From Galeopsis tetrahit (taxonomy: Eukaryota; Streptophyta; Magnoliopsida; Lamiales; Lamiaceae), in NCBI GenBank assembly GCA_963675135.1, contig OY776125.1:43554513-43618512 (forward strand): a DNA stretch of 64,000 nt, in the 5' to 3' direction. The notes below the pieces were generated by a model. It saw nothing but the letters and a program-made list of their open reading frames with translations. It was not told the origin of the DNA and did not search any database. A program made the position numbers and the translations under genes. Below, piece by piece: positions 58,701 to 64,000 of the stretch. How positions within the stretch are numbered: position 1 is the first letter of the stretch; every line of letters begins with the position of its first letter.

Positions 58701-58852
58701 GAAGGTGGTGGCGGTGAATTGTACACATAAGGGGGAGGTGGTGGGGAAGAATAAACATATTTATCAGCTGAAACCATACTAGAAGTAGCCAAAATGGCAA
58801 ATGCCACTAAGACATGTGGCAGCATTCGGCTGCTGCGGCCGTTGGATCTCAT
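55785..58852 (-). CDS. Extensin-Ole e 1-extensin cell-wall protein, two coding exons
   Basis: The product is a secreted, hydroxyproline-rich wall glycoprotein. Exon 1 runs 58852-57364; the intron 57363-57035 (329 bp, GTACAC...AATCAG, phase 1); exon 2 runs 57034-55785; 912 residues. ATG 58852 is chosen because it opens a signal peptide (MLPHVLVAFAILATSSMVSA, cut about residue 29). Repeats SPPPPSPSPPPPYVYK then SPPPPVKSPPPPYHYT fill about 30-460. An Ole e 1-like domain (about 467-596) follows, with Cys in VYCYRC, VTCK, KACK, SKCN and FGKCKK. A second proline block ends the protein. SPPPP would be hydroxylated and arabinosylated, and YVY/YHY/YYY cross-linked by peroxidase. TAA at 55785-55787 replaces a Tyr codon of a repeat. 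The frame stays open 76 more codons to TAA 55554-55556, so the C-terminus is probably shortened. Confidence 0.88.
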
Positions 58853-58960
58853 TCTATTGCCGGAAACCACCACAGCTCCGGCCAATGTTTATAGACTTGA
58901 CACCCCTTGTTTTATTAGAAGGGAGATGAGATGATTGAAATTTGAATGATAATGAGAGTG

Positions 58961-58968
58961 TATATATA
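58961..58968 (-). promoter_or_regulatory. TATA box of the extensin gene
   Basis: The minus-strand sequence ACTATATATACACTC lies about 110 bp before the ATG. It would place transcription start near 58930 and give a leader of about 80 nt. An in-frame TAA upstream of the ATG supports the chosen start. Confidence 0.65.
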
Positions 58969-58980
58969 GTCTTAATCATC

Positions 58981-60131
58981 AAAGAGCTGTCACCTTATAA
59001 GAACAATTCAAGATTTGAAGTAATTTAGTTTAATGTGGTAACAACAGCTAATTCTCTATTAATTATTTCCACTCCGTTTGCATTTTGTTTTGTTTAGGCC
59101 ATTACCATGCATCAACTTTTGCATATTACTCAACTATGCCAAATCTGCTGATGTACAATGATTATTAAGAGGGTTAGAAAATTAATATAAACGAATTAAT
59201 TTTACACATTTTTTTAAATGTGAACTCTTAAATGAGATAAAATAAATTATTGACATCAAAATTGTTGTTATACATCAATTCATAATGGATGTCGTTCGCC
59301 GAAGCTGCACAAAATAAAATTATTTTCAAGTATAGATAAAATAAAAATTGTGGATTTAGTTTTACAATTAACTCATCTACATGGGAAAATAATGCGAAAA
59401 GTCAAGTGCATGTGCACCTTAATTACTTGCTATATTCCTGATGATGAAGGGGAAAGGCATGTGCACTTAATCATCACATAGTACTCCCTCAGTTCCTTAT
59501 TAAGGTTAAAAAAAAATTGAGCACCAATTTTAATTTTAATGTATAAATTGTTTATTAATATTACTAGTAGTAATTCATCGCACGGTATGGTGTGAAATAG
59601 ATTGATTTTTATTAACTTTTCAATTAAATTACCCAACAACTTATATACTCCCTACGTCTTAGCTTGTGATTGACGTCTCAAGATTATTTGCACTTTTAAT
59701 ATGAAAATACGGAATAAAATCAATATTCTCCCAACATCATTTTATTTTCAATATTATCATTATTTTTTATATACATTTTACTTTAAACCTCATCAAATTC
59801 ACTTTACACTTCATCAAATCACCCAAAATACTTTTCATTTATCTTAAATCACCAACCACTAAATTCACTTTTCTTAAAAAAATGTGACGATCAAACCATG
59901 CAAATAATCTCGGAACGGAAGGAGTGCTAAACTTTATTCCGTGAAAAAAATAAAAAACAATCCTATATGAAATATATAATTGGATCCCATTTTATTAAAA
60001 TATGGTTAGGTTTCATTTTTTATTTTCTAATATTTCACTACATTCTTTACTGAAATTTTATATAAAAGAAAACTTAAAACCATATGAACACACAGTTAAA
60101 AAATCAGATCCCCATCTATATATATATATAT
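58981..60131. other. Upstream region of the extensin gene, no gene seen
   Basis: AT-rich promoter-distal and intergenic sequence. ACTCCCTACGTCTTAGC near 59647 and CGGAACGGAAGGAGTG near 59913 look like the paired ends of a Stowaway/Tourist-like MITE (complementary CTCCCT/AGGGAG-type ends common in plants), but I cannot fix the borders. No ORF is supported. Confidence 0.35.
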
Positions 60132-60307
60132 CACTACTACATATTTGGCCTTGAAGAGCTTTTAGAAGAGCTCTCCAAGTGGGAGCTGTCCAAGCTAAAT
60201 TGCACTTGGAGAGCCCTTTTTGCACTTGGAGAGCCCTTATTTAGCTTGGACAGCTCCCACTTGGAGAACTCTTCTAAAAGCTCTCCAAAGCCAAATATGT
60301 AATAGTG
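60132..60307. mobile_element. CACTA-type MITE forming a long hairpin
   Basis: It starts CACTACTACATATTTGGC and ends GCCAAATATGTAATAGTG, flanked by the 3-bp duplication tat (60129-60131, 60308-60310). The two halves are nearly complementary over about 75 bp each, meeting around the two copies of GCACTTGGAGAGCCC. CACTA...TAGTG ends with a 3-bp TSD are diagnostic of CACTA (EnSpm). It is 176 bp with no coding capacity. A short ORF across it is spurious. Confidence 0.92.
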
Positions 60308-60310
60308 TAT

Positions 60311-62582
60311 ATTTCACTCTATTAATTTATATTTGATTTTCATATTAAAATATCATAAACAACAAACCGAATCATTATAAAATTGACATAATTTCAACCC
60401 AAGATATTAATTTAATTATACTCAGTACTCAAGCTTCAAAACTCAGCCCCATTAAATCTCTTTCCCCCTCTTTCCTTCTTCTTTCACTTTTCTTTCTTCT
60501 CTAAAGCTTGTAAATCACATTTATTTGCGTTCTAACTTCTATAAAAATGTTGACAATGAGGCTAAATAAATTTTAAAAATAGTAGAAAATCAACTAAATC
60601 TTCAAAACGAATTAAATTAATTAATTTTTTTATTAGCTTTGTTTAATTTTTGAAGATTTAGACAATTTTTTTATAGGTTTTATTAATATTTTTCATATTA
60701 ATTGGAATTCTTATTATTTTTTTAAATTTAATTATTTTGGCAATTTATTAAATATGAAAGAATTGGGGTGTGTATAGTAATAAAAAAAATATTTTTAAAT
60801 TTTAGTGTGGTGTGGGTGTGTATAACATTTTATGGGGTGTGTTTTAAAAAATGACTTGTTAAACCTGCTATAGCAGATAATTGGACCAAAATCAAAATAA
60901 ATCGAAACTTAATGGACTAAATTCAAAAAGTGGTAATCTGCTGGACTAAATTAAAAAATGTGGTAACTTAATGGACTAAAAAAATATAATTCCTTTAAGA
61001 AAGCAACAATCAATTTCCTTTAGAAAGAAAAATCAAGCTTATTTTTTATAAATATGTACAAAAATTATTTTTATAACCCTAAAAATAAAATAAAAGGAAA
61101 CAAAATTAACATGGACTTTTACAATGGGCCCACTACCGTAATACTTTATTTGGAGGAGTAGTTTGCCTAATATTTTACAATGGACTTTTCAAAAAAAAAG
61201 AAAAAATACTGATATTTTACAATGGGCCCGGCCACTACAACAATACTTTATTATTTTATATATTTTGGCAGTAACTCACAGGAGAATGACTATTCTCTTT
61301 TTATATATATATATATAGATGAGAGATAAAAATGATGGTAGTAAAAAAAAATCAATTTTAAAAGTAATAAACATATTTTTTAGCCAGAATAAAGTAATGT
61401 CTGATGTAATATTAAAATATTTTGAGAGGATAATTAAAATGTTTTTTTCACTATTTTAAGTATGAGTTATTAAGTAAGAGACACTAAAAATGACAAAATT
61501 GTTCTTTAGGTACTAATGGAGTGAGTAACATTTCACTACCTTTCACTATTAAAGGACAATTGATGTATTTGCGCAGATTTTGTGACGAGTTTTATTTTTT
61601 ACTTCAAAATTTTACTACGGAAATATTTTTCGTCTCAAATTTGTGATGGATTTAGTGACAGCATTTTTTTAAAAATAATTTTGCGACAAATTTTACAACG
61701 AAAATATTATTCGTCTCAAATTTTTATGTAATTTATATAAATAAATAAATAAATAAGAAAACCTCTAGCCCAATTCTGTGACTAAAGGTCACACAAAACA
61801 TCTCGAGGTTGTTGGGTTCGATAACCAATCGTCGTGAATTAAATTGTTATGTTGTTTCGAGTTCTGGTTGCGTCAGGTTTGGCTCAACTTGCGACGAGTG
61901 TTTTAGCGACTACCAAAATTTTGTTGAAAACACGATTTGACACAATAAATTGTGGGGTTTTTTTTTTTTTTTTTTTTAAGTTTCAATTGCTAGTTCTATA
62001 AATTACAACTTCAAAAAATTTAATTTGATTGATTTAATCACATCAATTCACGTTCTCCCTTTCTCACAGTCAAATTAAATTTGGCCAGGCGAATCAAAGT
62101 CAAACTATATATGAAATTGTTTGTCTCTCCTCATCTCATTTTGATATAATGACTTATCCATCAATTCATCGAAAACAACACATAAATCCGACTATATGTT
62201 TTATGTTTGCACTTCATAGTTCGTTTAAGAAAATTGCACGTACGAAAGCTGAAATTGATGTAGTGCGGACTGCGGACTACGGACTACGGACTACATGCAT
62301 CCAAACACACAACTTGAGTAGAAAATGAAGGTTTAGATTTGTATTGCAATCATTGAAATTTGAAATAAGTAGCTGACAACGGGACAAGTCTAAGACGGGT
62401 TAGTTAAGATCTATCTTGTCATGAATTCATTGGACCGAGCTTGAATTGTAGACAGTCAATTCTGCTCCACTTGTTTTTATATTATTTTTAATTAATTTAA
62501 AAATACAAAAAAATCTCCATTATTCAAATTAGAATATATAATTGTTGAAATAACATTCACCAATTAATTAAAAATAACATAG
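60311..62582. other. AT-rich intergenic DNA
   Basis: No gene. GGACTAAA words recur at 60890-60980. A stretch at 61570-61930 repeats GTGACGAG / TTTCGTCTCAAATTT motifs (61635 and 61708), which look like arms of a decayed DNA element. GGACTACGGACTACGGACTAC near 62272 is a short tandem repeat. A run of about 20 T is at 61959-61978. Confidence 0.45.
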
Positions 62583-63493
62583 TGTTGGAAATAAAATGAG
62601 ATTTTGATTAAAATATCAAAATCCCATATGACATGTCATGTTAGATAAGTCAAATTTTAATAAATATGTTTCAGGAATGTTGGAACATATATATTAGGCT
62701 AGTTGAACAGTTGACATGTTAGGCAGCTTATACATGTTTAGATGCATAAGTTGAGGGGGAATACAAGATTGGAAGATTAGAAAAGATGCTCAGCAGAGCT
62801 AATTAATCAGCACATTAAATTAGAAATGTTCAAAATCAGACTAAGTTAAGAGATAACTATGCGGATAGAGTCAACCTCACTGATATAGAAGACATACACT
62901 TAGAAGTGATATCAAGATTGAATCAGTGAAGATGAGAAGCCAACTCAACTGAAGAAGCTAGCCAACTCTATTGATACTCAAGTCAGCTGATGAGATAAAC
63001 TTGAGCACAAATATGTTTATGATGATAAGGAATGTTGTCCTTAATCATGGATCAATGATCAAGAAGAATGTCTTCAAGATTGACTGTTGAATCTACAAGT
63101 CAGACATTGGGAAGAGTGCATATAAGTCAAGACAAGAAGCTCTAGCCGTTTACTTCCCAAGATGAAGACATGTCACTTTCAAGGAATCTGTCCTCAATAT
63201 GCAGAGTTCAAGGAAGATGAAAATAGACAATTTGAGGTTGTCTCTCCAACGGACATAACCTCACTTTGCTCTATAAATACTGGAGTATGTAAACCATTCA
63301 AGAAGTGGAAACTACAAGCATTCAAAGCCTAAAAGCCTTCAAGCTATAACAAGAATATATCATTCTTAAGTTTTCATACACTTCCTAAAGAATATACCAA
63401 CTAAGCTGAACCTATTATACATCAATCAAAGCTTAAAGAGATATCCTAACCTTATACAATACTTCATTGTAAAGAATATCTCAACCTAGTTGG
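62583..63493 (+). repeat. Sirevirus LTR fragment of the C family
   Basis: It starts TGTTGGAAATAAAATGAG and follows C's LTR for about 910 bp: TTGAGGGGGAA, CAGACATTGGGAAGAGTGC, TATA CTCTATAAATACTGG near 63271, AGAGATATCCTAA. It breaks at CTAGTTGG, where C's LTR continues with AACC. It is clearly more diverged from C than C's LTRs are from each other. The rest may lie beyond the window, displaced by the sequence starting at 63494. Confidence 0.75.
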
Positions 63494-64000
63494 TGTTAGA
63501 AAAATTGCACCGTAGATGGCTAAAACACTTTTTTAGAAAACGAAGAATCGAGGCTTGTGTAAACACAATTTCCTTAAAATAATATTCGTCATTCACTCTC
63601 GGTGCTAGTGACTATTAGGACGTTTGTTTCCCAGGATACAACGATTAAATAGCAAAAATACTAGCACACGTATTTTGCTTACGGCGAACCGAGAAGTTGC
63701 CCGAAATATATCACCGGAGTGCCAAAGGAACGAGATAAAATTGAATGCAAATTAGCGTAGCAATTGCCGGAAAATGTTTGTATCTCTTTCCAATCTTGTT
63801 TTCGTGTTTCTTCCATGTGTTTTTGGGACTAATGGGCTGCAGCTACTTATATAGCCAACCCAAATTTGTAACTGTTGGCCGCAATAAAGTAGCAATTAAA
63901 TATATGGACCAAAATCGAAATTGGACCAAAACTGAAATTGCCATTCTTAATGCAAAATTTAATTGATAATTCAACCTTGTTGTAACTGCTGCAGCCATCA
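63494..64000. mobile_element. Possible LTR of another element nested in the fragment at 62583-63493
   Basis: The homology to C's LTR ends exactly at TGTTAGAAAAATTGC, which has an LTR-like TG start. A minus-strand TATA, GGCTATATAAGTAGCTGC, lies near 63844-63861, suggesting that the LTR is in minus orientation. The window ends before a second boundary, so type and TSD are unknown. The 73-residue ORF at 63745-63966 is not supported. Confidence 0.4.

Overview
The window looks like nuclear DNA of a eudicot plant. It is AT-rich, packed with nested LTR retrotransposons of the Ty1/copia Sirevirus type, and carries a spliced plant cell-wall protein gene (extensin plus Ole e 1 domain), CACTA-type and hAT-type non-autonomous DNA transposons and tandem repeats. 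I see no bacterial operon, CRISPR array, tRNA or rRNA. The species cannot be named from the sequence.

Layout. 1-6883: 3' part of Sirevirus A (+), with the end of pol, a large intact third ORF (ORF3), a polypurine tract (PPT) and the 3' LTR. A sits inside Sirevirus B, whose 3' tail and 3' LTR follow (6884-8564). 8565-13167: tandem-repeat-rich DNA, including a 34-bp palindromic minisatellite (9104-10600) and a 35-bp array (12047-12300). 13168-45460: a long degenerate Sirevirus C (+), itself a host. Its pol is split by a minus-strand solo LTR (18736-20335, TSD acctg), its ORF3 is split by a complete minus-strand Sirevirus D (24285-38853, TSD aggtg), and its 3' LTR holds a hAT-like element (43120-43952, 8-bp TSD). 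45461-50646: AT-rich DNA with a possible gene remnant, inverted and direct repeats and a small gypsy-type LTR with a primer-binding site. 50647-54368: a 3.7-kb chromovirus-type solo LTR (TSD taact). 54374-58980: the only convincing host gene, a minus-strand extensin/Ole e 1 gene with one coding intron and one 3'UTR intron. 58981-64000: AT-rich DNA with a CACTA MITE hairpin (60132-60307), then a Sirevirus LTR fragment cut by a further LTR-like sequence at the right edge.

How the pieces relate. A, C and D each encode gag-pol (only the end of pol is visible for A) and, after a 0.7-1.8 kb spacer, a giant ORF3 of about 1142, 1573 and 1260 codons. The three ORF3s share an N-terminal globular block, a low-complexity centre, a coiled coil and a C-terminal block. 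They also share an internal 12-nt copy of the 3' PPT inside the coiled-coil coding sequence. ORF3 shows only isolated nonsense codons, whereas gag-pol in C and D also carries frameshifts. D has almost identical LTRs (6 differences in 1456 bp by eye) yet a broken gag-pol, so it probably moved with proteins supplied in trans. These three points (conserved ORF3, internal PPT, young defective D) are the most interesting part of the window.
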